A program made the translations under genes and the position numbers. This document shows, piece after piece, positions 12,828 to 24,600 of a DNA stretch of 64,000 nt. Origin of the DNA: Kryptolebias marmoratus (Eukaryota > Chordata > Actinopteri > Cyprinodontiformes > Rivulidae); contig NC_051433.1 of the NCBI RefSeq assembly GCF_001649575.2, forward strand, positions 16,182,142 to 16,246,141, in the 5' to 3' direction. The notes under the pieces were generated by a model that ran no database searches, was not told the origin of the DNA, and saw only the letters and a list, made by a program, of their open reading frames with translations. The first letter of the stretch is position 1; the number at the start of each line of letters is the position of its first letter.

Positions 12828-13919
12828 ATGGAGCCTATCTATGACTATGGTTACGATCTGGATAACGCCACTGACAATGAATCATACGAATCAATTGAAA
12901 ATCTGAACTGTTCGGACTTGAGCCTTCATGGCTCCAACATTTATCTGCCCGTGATGTATTACCTCATATTCTTCACAGGCTTTTGGGGCAACCTTTTTGT
13001 AATCTCCGTGGTGGCGAGCAAAGGAAAGAGGAGTGGTCGCCTGGTGGACACCTTTGTCATCAACCTGGCCGTGGCTGACCTTGTCTTCGTCCTCACCCTG
13101 CCGCTGTGGGCCATCACCGCCAGCCAGAACAACTACTGGGACTTTGGGCAAGCCAATAACTTGCTGTGCAAGCTGAGCAGCTACATCATTTCTGTCAACC
13201 GCTTCTCCAACATCTTCTTCCTCACCTGCATGAGCGTTGACCGCTACCTGGCCATTGTGAAGATGATGGACTCCAGGTACCTCAGGAGCAGCTGGTGCAT
13301 CCGCATCACCTGTGCTGTTCTCTGGGTCACCTCCCTCGTGCTCGGCATCCCGTCTCTGGTGTGCCGGGAAATAATGCCATTCAATGATGGGCAGACATGT
13401 CAGGATAACAGCTCAACATTTTTTCCCATTATGAACCTGGTCATGGCGCTGCTCACATTTGTCTTCCCCATGCTGATCATCGTGCTCTGCTACGGGACCA
13501 TCATCCTGCACCTCAACAGGCACTGCGTCGCAGCAGGGAACCCTCGAGCCCAGGCCCGTCGCAGGCACTCGCTGAAGATGGTCTTCTGCATCATCATGGC
13601 GTTTGTGGTCTCCTGGCTCCCCTTCAACACCTTCAAATCGATCATGATAGTGTCGCAGCTCGCCAAAATCGAATTCACTTGCAATACTTTCATCTGGCTG
13701 AGCAATGGGCTCACCATATCGTGCTGCCTGGCCTTCTTCAACAGCTGCGTGAATCCTGCCATCTACTTTTTCCTGGACAATCACTTCAGACGACGGGCAC
13801 AGGTCCTGTTCAAGAGCTGCACTGGGAAGCCCAAAGTGCTGCAGAGCTTCAACTCCTCGACTTCGTACACCAAAGGAGCCACTTCAGAGAGCTTTGAAAC
13901 AAATGGTGGGCGATCTTAA
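12828..13919 (+). CDS. gpr25: G-protein-coupled receptor 25 (GPR25)
   Basis: Intronless 363-residue class A receptor, close to the human length of 361. The match to vertebrate GPR25 rests on RLVDTFV in TM2, FVLTLPLWA, LCKLSS in TM3, MSVDRYLAIVK and GIPSLVCR; it is less like its relative GPR15. Visible class A features are seven hydrophobic segments, D138-R139-Y140, SWLPF in TM6 (W263, P265) and N309-P-A-I-Y in TM7. C114 and C191 should form the TM3-ECL2 disulfide, and C28 and C285 a second N-terminus-ECL3 bridge as in chemokine receptors. The acidic N terminus has tyrosines at 5, 7 and 9 and sequons at N13, N17 and N27. The family acts at the plasma membrane of T and plasma cells, and CXCL17 has been reported as its ligand in mammals. 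The start fits the family N terminus. The 5' UTR is not defined. Confidence 0.95.
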   Translation: MEPIYDYGYDLDNATDNESYESIENLNCSDLSLHGSNIYLPVMYYLIFFTGFWGNLFVISVVASKGKRSGRLVDTFVINLAVADLVFVLTLPLWAITASQNNYWDFGQANNLLCKLSSYIISVNRFSNIFFLTCMSVDRYLAIVKMMDSRYLRSSWCIRITCAVLWVTSLVLGIPSLVCREIMPFNDGQTCQDNSSTFFPIMNLVMALLTFVFPMLIIVLCYGTIILHLNRHCVAAGNPRAQARRRHSLKMVFCIIMAFVVSWLPFNTFKSIMIVSQLAKIEFTCNTFIWLSNGLTISCCLAFFNSCVNPAIYFFLDNHFRRRAQVLFKSCTGKPKVLQSFNSSTSYTKGATSESFETNGGRS

Positions 13920-14466
13920 TTTCAGATGTCTCTGTAGGAGGACGAGGTCAGATTAGTAAGATCTGCAGGTGGTAAAGTTCATATTTTAAACTTCCACTAA
14001 AAACCCGTTTGACAAGTTTGGACAATTTTTTTTTTACAACCCTTCACAAATTGCAGAAAACCTTTTCCAAATGTAAATTGCTTGAATTTGGTTTATTCTG
14101 CTTGAATAATATACTGTTTTGTGTTTCATTTCTTTTGTGTTTCATTTTCTTAAAAATATCAAACGTGCTGTTTATTCTGCCTACGAGAAACGTTGTATAG
14201 GTTAGTATCTGTGTCCTGAAAAATTGAAACAATTTCGGTTGAAAGTTTGTGAAAAGTTTCAAAACTTTCCCCCTCCTTCTCAACCCAGCATTAATCAGCA
14301 TTGTATGAAAAAACTATATGTAATTTTAACTTTAGCAACATTACAGATAATCAGCATTGTATTCAAAGCTTTCATTGTGTTACACTTTTTTGTTACATTT
14401 TGTTTGCATAAATGTTAGGCAGAAAAAAAAAGTTTGATTATTGTTTGAAATTATTTTAATGTCAAA

Positions 14467-14472
14467 AATAAA
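14467..14472 (+). terminator. Likely GPR25 polyadenylation signal (AATAAA)
   Basis: First canonical AATAAA downstream of the GPR25 stop, about 550 bases after it, followed by T-rich and GT-containing sequence. It would give a 3' UTR of roughly 0.55-0.6 kb. Confidence 0.5.
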
Positions 14473-15982
14473 AAGCTAAACCAAAACATTTTTTGAGTGC
14501 TGAAACTGAAAGACATGGAGACGCTTGTACTTGTTGGCAAATTTACCCAAACCTATAAACTGTGTTAAGCTTGAGAAGCTGTCATATTATTATTACTATT
14601 ATTATTATTTGTAGGAGTAGTAGTATTTAACTGGGTTATGAAATGATTTTATTTGTAGATGAGGCAGAGCTTTTCAATCACATGGATTTATGTCACTATT
14701 TAAATTTTAAAAGAAGCTTTTTAAAAATGAATTTTAACAAAAAACAAAAAGAATATTTTCAATATTAGTAAGAGTTGTTTCACTAACAAGACATTTCTTT
14801 GTAAAGACAACAGTTACTCTCCATCAGAGTTTCAGCGAGTTCAGCAGTGATACATAAAACCCTCCCAGCAGCCACAGTACCCACACATCGCCTGGTATTA
14901 CTCAGACATTTTTAGGTTTATCTTTCAAATTGTAGTTTCCTGTAACACTGAAAATGACCATAAAGAAATCAGCAGAAAGTTGCGTTGCTTGAGGTTGAAC
15001 TTCCTAACTGCTTTGTCTTTTTTATTGCAGCATGTTTACAGGTTTTATGAGCTTTAAAGACACAGCTGAAAAAATCAGTTTCATAGAAATATACATTGAT
15101 GAGTTTCTGTGAAAATAAAGACTGCTTAATTACACGACACATGTTTAAAAGGTTCAGCTCATTGAGCTTCCTTTCTGAAGAAGTTTATTTCTCTTATCTC
15201 GTGGAAAAAGACTTGTCTCCCACAGTCTGAACGCTTTCATTACCCTCTGAGGTTTTTTTTAAGTCTACCTGTGACTGGTCCACTGTGTGCACTTTGTACA
15301 TGGTTTGACTGATATGGTTTGGTGTTTTTATGGCTTCACAGAGTGCAGGCAAAGGACATTTAAAAAAAAGTATAGCTCATATCATGCAGGGTTTTTTTTA
15401 GGCATGGAAAAACTTGTGATTTTTCTGCTTTCACGTGTCGGTTTATGAGAGACAACAAATCAAACAGGCAAAAATGAAATCAAACAAAGGCGAGAAGAAA
15501 AAACAAACACACAAACTTAACAAGTCAACTAGTTCACATGATCACAACAGGAAACAACAAGGTTTTTTTTTTCCTTCTGTTTGTTGTTCTTGTTTTGAGA
15601 GCAAAGGACAGAAATTCTCATGAGAAATTAGACACGGTTCGTAATCGAAACAAAGGTCCCCACAGACGAAAAAGATGATGTATTTGTTTAAAACTCTCGG
15701 GTCACACATTGCTGGTTGCAGCGAGACATCTGTCAGCAGCGATGTCCCCTGAGAGGAAGTCTGCATGTTCGCCACTTTTAAGACTGACGCTATGAACCAA
15801 AGGCGCAGTCATTCAGACGAGCGAAGCGTCCCTCATTACTGAAATGTAACTTCTCAGAATTCAAAAGTGGTGGCTTGATTGCGAAAGGAAAAACGAGTAC
15901 TAGAAAGTTCAAATGTTCACATGTGCCCACTTCTTTTTCTGTTGGTGCTTTATGAATCAGACGGTTTCAGAGCTGAGTGAAT

Positions 15983-16100
15983 CGGGTTAGATGCCAGGCC
16001 AGGGGCACAAGGGCACAGGGGTCAGGACTTTCCCATCTGATGCCTGAAGAAGTCGTTGGTTTGACACACACTCTGACCTCCTGACTCTTGTTCAACCTCT
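15983..16100. repeat. Direct repeat, copy 1
   Basis: About 118 bases that recur at 17305-17429. Bases 15987-16059 (73 nt) are identical to 17309-17381. After that, copy 1 lacks 5 bases present in copy 2 and differs at a few single sites up to 'gactcttg'. It is GC-richer than its surroundings. The origin is not recognised. Confidence 0.9.
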
Positions 16101-17304
16101 CTTTACTGTTCCAACGCTAATGTTCTTTCTCATGGGTGCTGATTTGTTAATTCGTTAGTTTGTTGTGCATGCAGACATCTATGCAGGGTGTCTGTCCCTT
16201 CCCAAAATGACAGTTAATTTTCTTTTTCTTCAGAGCTGTTGCACACATCTTTCAATAATTCCCATTTGCCTTTGATTGAACCCTCCCGTGGGCTTCCGGG
16301 TCAAATGGACCCGATGTTACAAGAGCTTCTCTCCCTCTCTTCTGTTTCAAGGGCTTCAGGAGAGTTAAGAGAGGCGGAAAACACTCCTCCAGTTTCGTTC
16401 AAACATGCATTTCATATCAGAAACAATCATTTTTTAGTAAGTACACACATAAATGTTTTGCAAACTTAAAACCTTTTTAACAAATTTTAGTTCAGATTCA
16501 TTTTGAATGAGTGAATGGGTTGCACTTTGCTTTGTTGCCACGGTTGTTGGCAGGTTTTTATTTTGATGTGACAGCTGCTGACAACCCTCACCTCCACAGG
16601 CAGATGCCAGGAGCATCACCCGCCACTCTGAGATGTACCAACTCGCTAAAAGGACACTTAGTCATGCTTCTCCTTGTTAACGAGTAGCTGTGACTCGTTA
16701 CACTAAAGCAGATTACAATAAAAGACACAAACATATTACATCAGTTTAGATGTGCAGCTCATTTCTGCTCTGAAATGTGTTTCTCACACTTTTTTTTTAG
16801 CTCTCTTACGTCAGATATTTTCCTCCATGATTATCTGATTGAAAAGGCTGAAGATCTAACTGGCAAATCGGGGTGAGTGAACGTAGAATTTGTTCAAAAC
16901 CGTTTTTAACTCATACGAGGAACTGTTCCTCTAACAGTATTTCACTGAATTAAAGATATACAGTTAATCATTCTGCTGTGTGCTGCTTTTGCATAACTCT
17001 ACCACATAAAAGCACAAAGTGTGTTTGCCCTGCATTACTCTCAGCTTCCTGAAAGTAAAGCTGAGAGGAAACACAAAACCTACATTTTGTAAGCTACAAA
17101 CATGTTATCATAAAACAACCAAAGAAATCACATTTTTGCAGAAAACTCTGAGCGATAAATGACTTTGCTGAAATTTGTTACTGAGAGAACAGCTCACCGA
17201 AATGTTAAAGTTAAAACAAGCAAAACAGAAGCTAAAAAAACAAGCAAAACTGCAGCTACAATCAGCAAAACCATAGCTAAAAGCTGAATGTACTAGAAAC
17301 TAAC

Positions 17305-17429
17305 CGGTTTAGATGCCAGGCCAGGGGCACAAGGGCACAGGGGTCAGGACTTTCCCATCTGATGCCTGAAGAAGTCGTTGGCGAGGTTTGACACGCACTC
17401 TGACCTCCTGACTCTTGTTTCAACTTCTC
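17305..17429. repeat. Direct repeat, copy 2
   Basis: Second copy of the 15983 block, 1.3 kb downstream in the same orientation. It has the extra 5 bases (cgagg-type insertion near 17382). The flanks are unrelated to those of copy 1 and no target-site duplication is evident. A recent local duplication or two copies of an unknown repeat are equally possible. Confidence 0.9.
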
Positions 17430-18099
17430 AATATTTTCCATTTTTGTCTGTTCAATATAATTTCTGAAATATTTTAATTCCCACATGTATGACAAAACAC
17501 TTGGGAAATAAAGTTTGTTATTTAAAATGAGATTTGCATGACAGCCAGTCTGGCACACAGATAGTGAAAGGTGAGACCTCCACACTCTTGTCTTATCAAA
17601 GTTTCCTTTTGTCTGGGCTGTGAGTTTTTGTTGCATGTTTAATGGTGAGACTAAAAGCTTGTTTTGTTCTCACAGCTTTGTTGCAGCAGTCTCCTGTGCG
17701 GTCGACTCTTACTCATACCTGAATTCTGAAATCACTCAGTCTGCCGTTCTCCTGGGATGCGTGATGGTACTAAAATGAATGTGCCACCTGACTTGTCAAG
17801 CTTCGGGGTTTCTTTCACTGGATCCAAACACAGCCTACACAGGATCATTTTCATGACCGAAACAAAAGATGCCGCCATGGGAGGAAATCTAGAAAACATA
17901 AAGGTGCTAAAGTTAGAGTGATGAAATAGTTTTAACAGTTTTAGTCTGGTGTGAAAAAATTTAACAATCTATTTAAAAAGAGAACAATATCATGTCACAA
18001 TAAGGGTCCCTTCATAAAGCATTTCTTCATTCTAAATAAAAAGGGTTTTCATGAGTTTGTAAACATTTTATAAAGCATAAGTTAAAACCTACAAGCCTT

Positions 18100-18545
18100 G
18101 AAGGACTGCATATCGCCCGCACCTTTCATGCCAGAGTTTAAGACTAAAATCATCTTAATTAATAATGAAGATGTCACTGTTTTGGTCAAACCTTGAAAAT
18201 AACATATTGAACCAACTTGTGCAATATAAGCGCTTAGAGTAAGGGTTGTGAATGACTCTCAGCTACTACCACACCAAATTTTAGCTCAATATCTGTAAAA
18301 CTGCCAGAGTTATAGTGTTTTTGTGTTGGCGAATGTGGACGAGATGTGGGGGTCACTTTGAATGGGACTGACTCCAAAGGTTAGTCAGTTGTAGAGGTAC
18401 ATCCAATGATTACTTTCTGCAAGTTTGATTATAGTTCATCCAGTGGTTCATGAGTTGTCTTGCTAATGGACAAACACACACTTACACACAAACACACACA
18501 CACACAAGCAAGAACATTATTGTCCACCCTCGCCTTTTATAGACA
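18100..18545 (+). repeat. Teleost interspersed repeat (long copy)
   Basis: Phrases such as 'gactgcatatcgcccgcacc', 'tgccagagttt', 'gaagatgtcactgtttt', 'ttgtcttgctaatggac' and 'acattattgtccaccctcgc' resemble a common fish repeat that ends in a CA-rich tract. Its 3' part (about 18382-18535) is shared with 32623-32735 in this window, which supports its repeat nature internally. The family was not determined. Confidence 0.55.
18476..18506. repeat. Imperfect (CA)n tract
   Basis: CA-rich simple sequence inside the tail of the 18.1 kb repeat. Confidence 0.75.
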
Positions 18546-19639
18546 TGTTATAAAACCCGTTATAAAACACGGTTCATACACTGAAGCTGGCTCGTTGTTT
18601 ATCAGTATTGAGTGCTTTAGTTTAATTCATTACTTTACAGTTTTGATCTTTAAATAACAAACATGTCAATAAATTACCTGCATGGAAGCACTACGAACAT
18701 TTGTAGATACAAAGTTTGTTTTGGCACATAAAGTTATTTAGTTTAAAGAGAAGCTGAACGACTAACAAAAATGATGTTTACCTGCATAAAAGCACAGCAC
18801 ATGATCTTGCCAAATAGTCAGTGTACAGACAGTGTTTTTTAATTATTGTTAATGCTTTATTAAGTGTTAACACACTCATGAATAAGCTATTTATGAAACA
18901 ATATTAAATGCTTTATATAAGGGTAGGTGTCTCGCTTTTATTATGAAGTGGTACCAAATACAAGAAATTTTTTTGTGATTACTCTTTGGCCTTCAAAACA
19001 GCATCAATCCTTCTAAATGTTCTTGAATTATGAAAATATAAATACATTTTTCTAGGATTACAGTCAGGCTTCAGATTAACCAGGTATGTAGGTTGAAAAC
19101 AGACACTGACTAAACCAGAACAATCCAAAATGAAAAAAAATTAGTGAACTGGGAATGTTAAGATCGCTGATATTGAAATCCATTTTGAAAAACTTTGTTG
19201 TTTTTTCTTTTTCTGTAAGTGCTCAGCTACTTTGCTTTTGTTGCTGATTTCACCCTCCTGTTCTCCTTTTTTTAGTCTTAGTTTTAAGGTAGTGTCGAAC
19301 AAATACAATAATAATATTAGGGAAAGAAATTCAAAACATTGAAACAAGTATTGCTTCCCCTGTAAAACAATACACAGACGCATGTAAACTGCTGGCCCAT
19401 ACGTCATGTATGCATTTTGTTTTGCCCAACTCCAACAATAGCTGCCCTAGTCATTTTTAAACTGGCACTACAAAGTCATTTTTAACAGTTAAACCACAAA
19501 GATACTGAGCATTCACACTGCTAACGCTGCAGCCATTAAATGAAACAACTTGATGTGGTTTCCTCGTTCCAAACAACTTCAGCTCGAGCCTGCGTGAGTA
19601 ACATTTGCTCTGTGCAAACTCAGCTCAAACAGAAACCAG

Positions 19640-19860
19640 GGCAGCTGTGGCTCAGTGAGCCCACAGAGGGATAAGAAAGTCCCTTTCTAAAAAGAAAAAT
19701 ACGGGCTATAACAAAATAACATCAGCGCTGTCGTCCTGTTCCTCCCTCTGTCTGTGCTGAGGTGCCCTCGAGCACGGCACTGACGCCCCCTCCACCACCC
19801 GACTGCACCAATGTGGGCTGCTCAGGGTGAGCGTTCACTCCCAACCATGTGCTCTTACAG
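19640..19860 (+). repeat. SINE-like fish repeat (degenerate)
   Basis: Begins 'ggcagctgtggctcagtgag', resembling a tRNA A-box head, and continues with 'gaggtgccctcgagcacggc', 'ggctgctcagggtgagcg' and 'ttcactccc'. This order of words is typical of a widespread fish repeat. Divergence is high and the boundaries are approximate. Confidence 0.45.
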
Positions 19861-21299
19861 TAATTCAAGTGTTTGTTTGACTTGAGCTGGGTTACAAGCA
19901 GAGGTCGCATTCCTGTGTGTGCAAGACGCATACTGGAAAAACAAAGACTTTAAAATGCAGAATTAGCACTGATGCCATTGCTGATACGAGTTGCAAACCT
20001 TCCTGCAGCATTTACTAAAATGTGGGGCCTAGCTTGACATTTCTGAACACAAATGTCACCTTTACACCAATTCAGTGTCCAATAGGCTTACGTTTTTGCA
20101 TAAAACTGAAAAACAAAACAATTTAAGCTGAAACGAAACTGAAAAGCTTGCATAAAATCAGAACCTACAAACTAATTTGCAAGAATGGGTAGTCTAAAAA
20201 GAAAACAAAAACAAGCAGATAGACAACATGTGTGGTTAAATGTAGTTGTCTCTCAGAAGGAGGAAGCTGTATTTAATTTAAAAAATAAAATAAAATAAAC
20301 CAATTTAGGTAACTGTTTAACTAAAGTTTAAAGAGATAATATGTTTATGCACAAATCCCAGTCAACGTATTGATTTAGTTCACCTAAATTTGAGAGCTTT
20401 TTTTTTTTTACTGTTTTAAACACAGAAGTATTATTTAATAAACTTACTATGCAACAACAATAACAGCTGGTGCATGTGTTGAAATTCTGCATGCAGTATT
20501 TAAACTAAAATAGTTTGCAATGGGAAAGGTATGAACTAATTTATTGGCAAAGGTTCTCAAACTGTTTAAAACCGCTGCATGGTCAAGTTAATTGTTGTTT
20601 GATGTTTACTGTCTGCAACTGTATTCTTTTATTTTATTATTAATGTTATGTTTATATACCAATGCATCAGTTAGTACAAAATTTAATGATACTTTTTATA
20701 TAACTTTTAAAGTCATAGTGTGAATGTGGTTTTTAATGAATATCTAAGTAGACTCACAGTTGATTCATCACTGTTGTGGATTCATTTCTTTGAAATTTAC
20801 TAATGTTGAGAAACAAACCCGCATTTACAAGATCTGGTTTGAAAAAACAAGAAAAAGGGATTTATAGTCACAGTCTGTGTAATGTTCTACTGACCCCTAG
20901 TGGGGTTAAAAACACGGTGCAAATGTTTGTCTGCTTTATCGCTTGTAATTACACGCTGCTGGTGGTGGAGGGGTTAGGGAAAGTTTTTTTACGACCCATA
21001 AATGCATCATGTATTATAGAGTATGGAATTATCCGAGCTGACCGTAAACCGCCCACACAACCGAGGAGACGAATGAGGCGTTCATGAACCAATCTTAAAC
21101 TCGTAAATTTTTATTCGATCGCGCTTAAACCTTTGCAATGGTCCAGTAACAGTAAACAGACTTCCGACGGCGTTTACTTAAACCGTGGCTGTGCTAAAAA
21201 GAAGCAGGGGAAAATATAAGGATTATATGTGGCAAAGCCATTAACAGAATAAACGTTTGCTGTTGGCTGGTTGTAAACGTCCCAACACGTCATGAGTGG

Positions 21300-21650
21300 T
21301 TACCATGGTGAAAAGTTGTTGGCTAGTTCTCGTTTTCGACGGTACGTGAAGGGAGCACTGCATTGCTTTACTTTACTGAGCTCGCGGAGTATATTTCTCA
21401 ACAACGGTTGCGGTTTTGCGGTTCAAGTTTGACTTGAACTGTTGAGTTTTGTGTTAGTGAAGACAAAAAAAACTAAAAAGGTAGAAAGTAACAACTCGTT
21501 GCTGTGTGTTTGTTTGTTGCTGTTTTTTTTTTTTTTTTTTTTGTCAGCGTAAAGTCCAAACTTCCAGCTTTAAATCTGGGAGGATGCGAGGAGCCCGGAC
21601 TGTGTCGATATAGCCGAGGCACGATGCTAGCAAGCTAACTAGCGACAGAG
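21300..21650 (+). promoter_or_regulatory. inava: Likely INAVA promoter and untranslated exon 1
   Basis: CpG-containing block that stands out from the AT-rich flanks, ending in a strong donor (agcgacagag|gtaaga, exon end 21650). The next credible acceptor in the gene is at 29168/29169, just before the INAVA start codon, so this is most simply its untranslated first exon. A 23-base T run (21521-21543) lies inside the block, so the transcription start could lie either side of it. The link to INAVA is inference; cDNA would be needed to prove it. Confidence 0.5.
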
Positions 21651-24600
21651 GTAAGAGGGGGAAAAGCGATGACTTTATATATTTTGTTGTTTTCCTGCGT
21701 GGCTCGTGTATAGCTTTTGAACTTCCAGTGGACAGAATGAGCCGAAACAGAGCGCCAAGGTCTTTGAGGGGGAGTCTCCTCTGAAAGGGGAAAAGCCATT
21801 GAGTGAAGTTTTGGAAACTCTTCAAAGCTGAGGCCCAAAGGAGCAGCAGCTGTTTCAGGCTGACCGAGTCACTGTACTTGTTGGTTACACATGCTGCTTT
21901 CTTGGGTTTGTTTTTTCTTTTCTTTCCCCCACCCCCTGATATTGTTTTTTTTTCTGGGTGGTTTGGGGCTTTGTGGTTTCAGGGTTGCGATGAGTCGCCG
22001 TGTTTATGTGCAGATACAACAACATAACAATCTGACAAACTGGAGCAGATAAAAGCTGATGACAAAAAAGGAAAAGCCTCATATAAACAGAATATTATCA
22101 GCGTCTAATAGCTGGACTGAACTTGACTGGCTTTATATTTAAGAATGTAACAAAATATGCAGGCTGTAATAGTCATATTACATAAAATCTATAACTTTAC
22201 ATCATAAAAAACTTAAATCAACACTTCGTTTGAGTCTGAAATTACAAAAGACAAATGGTTTCCCACATGTGATATACATGTTGAGGTCTTAATTTTGTTG
22301 TTGTTGTGTCACTAATTTATACAAATACCTCAAAATAAAAAAAAAAGTTCAAACTAATTCCTTAAATGAGTCTTGTACCCATTTATGACAAGCTAAAGCT
22401 TGCAAGTACTGCATGATTTTCTTATTATCATTAGTTAATAGGATTATAATAGATGAATTTAATTTATTAGGATATCCTGCTGAAACCATCAGTATCCTGA
22501 CAATGCTGAGAGATGCCAGATAAACTCACTGTACGTTTTAATTTATCAGGTAACGCAGGAAAACTGCCTCCAATCTCGAATTTAACTTGGATTATAATGC
22601 TGTGAGCATCGTTAAAGATATCAGGAATTTGCATTTTGTCACAGTGATTTATGTTTTCACTTTATCTGTGTCTTAATGAACCATTTTTACCTTCGGTGTG
22701 TTGATTAACATAAAAAAGGGATGGTTTAGGTGTGCAGAGGTACAAGTGTGTTCTTCTATAAAATAATGCGAATCAGCCTACTTCGCTGTATTTTTATCAG
22801 CCGCAGACACTTCCTCAGTTCTAACAAGACAACTTTATAAACAAACTACATTATCAGCTCTTGCTTTACATTGTATCAACTTGACACTGCCCTGTGTCTT
22901 TGCTCTGATAATTAAAATAACTTTTTAATGTATTATTTATCCATAAAGGAGAAGGGAAGCTCAGGGTTTTATCATTACCGTCGCAAAGATATCTGAGTGC
23001 ACGGAGAAGTTATAAACTTTCAACATCCTCTTTGTTCAGAGAATCAACAGCGCTGTGAAGATGGAAATGGTGAAGTGACTTGTGTTGCATGAATATAATT
23101 AGTTACCGTAAAACCATTTTTTTTCAATAAACTTTTTAAAAATAATTACAACTTTAATGTGACCGAAGACTGCATGTTGCCAATTATGACAGACGGTAAA
23201 GAAGGAAAGATAGTTCATGAATGCATATTCTTCATTTATTTACTTCTGTTCTCATTACAAACAGGCACATTCAAAACAAATTTAACACAACAATATAGCA
23301 TGATATACGTATGCTGCTGCATCCCTACTTCCAAATTTTAATTTGCAGTATTTTATTTCTGTATAGTAAAGGTTCTTATTGTATTTTTCTCTAACCTAGA
23401 AAAGTGTAAAATGTTTTTCTTCGGTGCTGGAGTCTCATTAAGTTAGCCTGTGATTCCCATGCAGGGACATTTCTCTGCAGCCTACACATTCCTGAGCGCT
23501 GACCTGGGGGGCAAGTGGCTTAACCCCCGCAACTTTACCGACCTGCCGGTGGGGCCGTCAGTAAAAACCCACGCTGAGCTTCGCAGAACCGTAGTGGAGT
23601 TCCCAGAGTGTGTCATTGATGCCAAACTATTTTCTGAAAATAAAAAACCACCCTGTGTTTAAACATCTCGTTCATGATCACCATACATAAAGTTAAGTCA
23701 AGAGACTGAAACAGCTGGAAATATAGATTTCACTGTAGCTAAATTATTAAGGTACAATAGATCAACAGAGGAGAGAAAATAGTTTTCTAAATAAGTTATC
23801 ATTTCCATCACAGGAAATTTTCAGTAAAGCATACATTATTAGTTTCCTTCAGGAGAAGGGCTTTCCTGTGACTGACAGAAAAGGCTGGTCTGCATAAAAA
23901 AAGGGACGTTTTCATGGTGAGCTGCACGTAGGAATGAGGAGTCCCGCCTGCTGAGGTATGCTCTTTGTTACCTGTTTAAACTGAGTAAGATAAAGTACAA
24001 ACAATGCACTGATTATGAACCCTGATGCACCCGTGTACCACCACTCATAACCATGCAATGCAAACCATGGTTTCGGGACAAGTAGCAGCAGGATACTTAA
24101 CTTTTCATGAGTTTTAAACGTAACCAATCTTTACAAACAGCTCTGTTGTAACCAGCTGTAAGATGACTGGTTAATAAGTGGGATACCTCACAGAATCTCT
24201 GAACTTCCATAAATATTCAAGTGTTGGGATTATTCAGCTGTGTGACTGTGTGAAGTCATTCAAATTTGTTATGTTTTCACTGGAAATAATAAAACATTTG
24301 GATATGCTGAGCAGATGTAAAACAAGATGTCAGGTGGACTGCAGCTGAACATAGCTGCTGTTGTAAAGCCACAGCTTAGGTTGTTTTTGGTCGTTTCCAC
24401 GTTGGAGTTTCAGAAGTCAGAAGTGATCATGTCTGAAAGAGAAAGATTTAGGTTAAAATGATCCTAGTACTTTTTGTTTTCCCTTATTGTGAAAACAGAA
24501 GTGCTTTCAAATTAAAAACCAGAGATGGAGAATCATTTGCATATCAGGAAAAGATCATTTTTGTCACAAGTTCAGTTTGTTTCTGTTGAATGATCACAGA

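Larger units (their letters stand above)
14480..21290. other. Intergenic GPR25-INAVA, no gene recognised
   Basis: Non-coding by inspection. Besides the repeats listed separately (duplicated block, 18.1 kb repeat, 19.6 kb repeat), it holds an ATT-rich tract near 14586-14610, a CA tract near 18476-18506 and long AT-rich unique sequence. Open frames here are short and show no family motif. Confidence 0.6.

Noticed and set aside
13413..13784. 123-residue minus-strand frame
   Set aside because: Antisense shadow of GPR25 with no family motif.
17277..17636. 119-residue minus-strand frame over the duplicated block
   Set aside because: The duplicate copy does not keep the frame (5-base and 1-base indels), so it is unlikely to be coding. 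A neuropeptide-like ending was considered but matches no family.
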